Assembly: GCA_963680875.1 (NCBI GenBank)
Contig: OY804577.1
Coordinates: 107,085,906 to 107,149,905, forward strand
DNA length: 64,000 bases
Reading direction: 5' to 3'
DNA from: Bathymodiolus brooksi
Taxonomy: Eukaryota > Mollusca > Bivalvia > Mytilida > Modiolidae
Part shown: one piece after another, positions 63,500 to 64,000 of the stretch
Position numbering within the stretch: the stretch's first letter is position 1
Layout: every line of letters begins with the position of its first letter
The notes under the pieces: model-generated
The model's database searches: none
Told to the model about the DNA's origin: nothing
The model's input: the letters and a program-made list of their open reading frames with translations, nothing else
Program-made: the position numbers and the translations under genes

Positions 63500-64000
63500 A
63501 AGTTGAATAGGGAACAGATGTGTAAATTATGGAAGAAAATTAAGTTGAATAGTGAAATGATATGGAAAATATGGAAGAAAAGTAGGTTGAGATGTGAAAT
63601 ATGGAAAATATGGAAGAAACCCAAGTTGAATAATGAAAAAATATGGACAATATGGAAGAAAGGCAAGTTGAATAGTAAAAATATATGAAAAATATGGAAG
63701 AAACCCAAGTTGAATAGTGAAAATATATGAAAAATATGGAAGAAAACCAAGTTGAATAGTGAAAAGATATGTAAATTATGGATGAAAATTAAGTTGAATA
63801 GTGAAATGATATGAAAATATGGAAGAAACCCAAGTTGAATAGTGAATAGATATGGAAAATACAGAAGAAAAGTAAGTTGAATAGTGAAAACATATGGAAA
63901 ATATGGCAGAAAGGCAAGTTGAATAGTGAAAAGATATGAAAAATATGGAAGAAAATTGTGAAATGATATGGAAAATATGGAAGAAAGGCAAGTCGAATAG
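63500..64000 (+). repeat. Partial HOR copy cut by the window end
   Basis: M1 to about M13. It has both right-hand tags (AATAATG near 63,630 and GAAAACATATGG near 63,886), as expected for the third copy of the 5.8-kb super-repeat. Confidence 0.88.

Larger units (their letters stand above)
1..64000 (+). repeat. 42-bp satellite DNA array (entire window)
   Basis: Every part of the window reads as head-to-tail copies of a 42-bp monomer. It begins AAGTTGAATAG, has A-runs at about positions 14-17, 25-28 and 37-39, and carries ATATGGA at 19-25 and again at 28-34. A consensus-like monomer has 21 A, 12 G, 8 T and 1 C, so the strand is about 79% purine. I found no inverted segment, no unrelated insertion and no unique sequence. 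Known biology: arrays of this kind are nuclear satellites of centromeric or other heterochromatin. The chromosomal location here is inference. Both array ends lie outside the window. Confidence 0.98.
51590..64000 (+). repeat. 5.8-kb super-repeat, two copies and the start of a third
   Basis: Copy one is about 51,590-57,400, copy two about 57,400-63,237, and copy three runs past the window end. The offset is 5,810 up to about 61,250 and 5,837 afterwards, because the middle of copy two is rearranged. At least six rare variants are shared between copies, which rules out chance similarity of HORs. Confidence 0.9.

Noticed and set aside
1..64000. CRISPR array
   Set aside because: There are no unique spacers between repeats. 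Neighbouring units are all variants of the same sequence and lie directly head to tail, so this is a satellite.
1..64000. Transposable element, LTR, rRNA or tRNA inside the array
   Set aside because: I read through the whole window and saw no sequence departing from the monomer family, no terminal inverted repeats and no structured RNA gene.
1..64000. Telomeric repeat
   Set aside because: The unit is 42 bp, not 5-8 bp, and no G-rich short telomere motif is present.
1..64000. Bacterial or phage origin of the sequence
   Set aside because: There are no ribosome binding sites or real genes, and 64 kb of homogenised tandem repeats with HORs is not known in bacterial chromosomes.

Overview
The whole 64 kb window is one uninterrupted, head-to-tail satellite DNA array. 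I see no protein-coding gene, RNA gene, transposon, CRISPR array or bacterial-type regulatory signal. The basic unit is a 42-bp monomer. It starts AAGTTGAATAG, carries two ATATGGA motifs 9 bp apart, and ends in GAAAGGC, GAAACCC, GAAAAGT or a close variant. There are roughly 1,500 monomers, all in the same orientation. The plus strand is about 50% A, 29% G, 19% T and only a few percent C. A long, homogenised satellite with higher-order structure points to a nuclear eukaryotic chromosome, for example centromeric or other constitutive heterochromatin. I cannot name the organism from the sequence.

The array is nested at four levels. (1) 42-bp monomers, with a few fixed length variants of 30, 32, 33, 39, 41 and 43 bp. 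(2) Modules of about 244 bp (six monomers) and 284 bp (seven monomers). (3) A higher-order repeat (HOR), cleanest at 26,615-29,148: 62 monomers, 2,534 bp. I numbered its monomers M1-M62, and their lengths sum exactly to 2,534. (4) Larger tandem duplications with periods 986, 1,140, 1,638, 2,366, 2,540, 3,104, 3,637 and about 5,810-5,837 bp, plus a long-range repeat at an offset of 9,552 bp.

Layout: 1-2,805 is an irregular, more mutated stretch. 2,806-about 20,000 holds HORs of a left-hand subfamily, including a shortened type in which M62 joins directly to M4. 19,911-22,830 is an almost perfect 1,140-bp tandem array. From about 23,000 to the end there is a right-hand subfamily with its own diagnostic variants. 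The last 12.4 kb is a 5.8-kb duplication whose third copy runs off the window. Most HOR length differences are sums of whole monomers or modules, in particular an 896-bp quantum (M33-M54), which is the pattern left by unequal crossing-over.

Long open frames exist on the minus strand (up to 2,119 codons). They result from the scarcity of TTA, CTA and TCA on the plus strand and from 42 being a multiple of 3. They pass through all three registers of the repeat, so I do not annotate them as genes.
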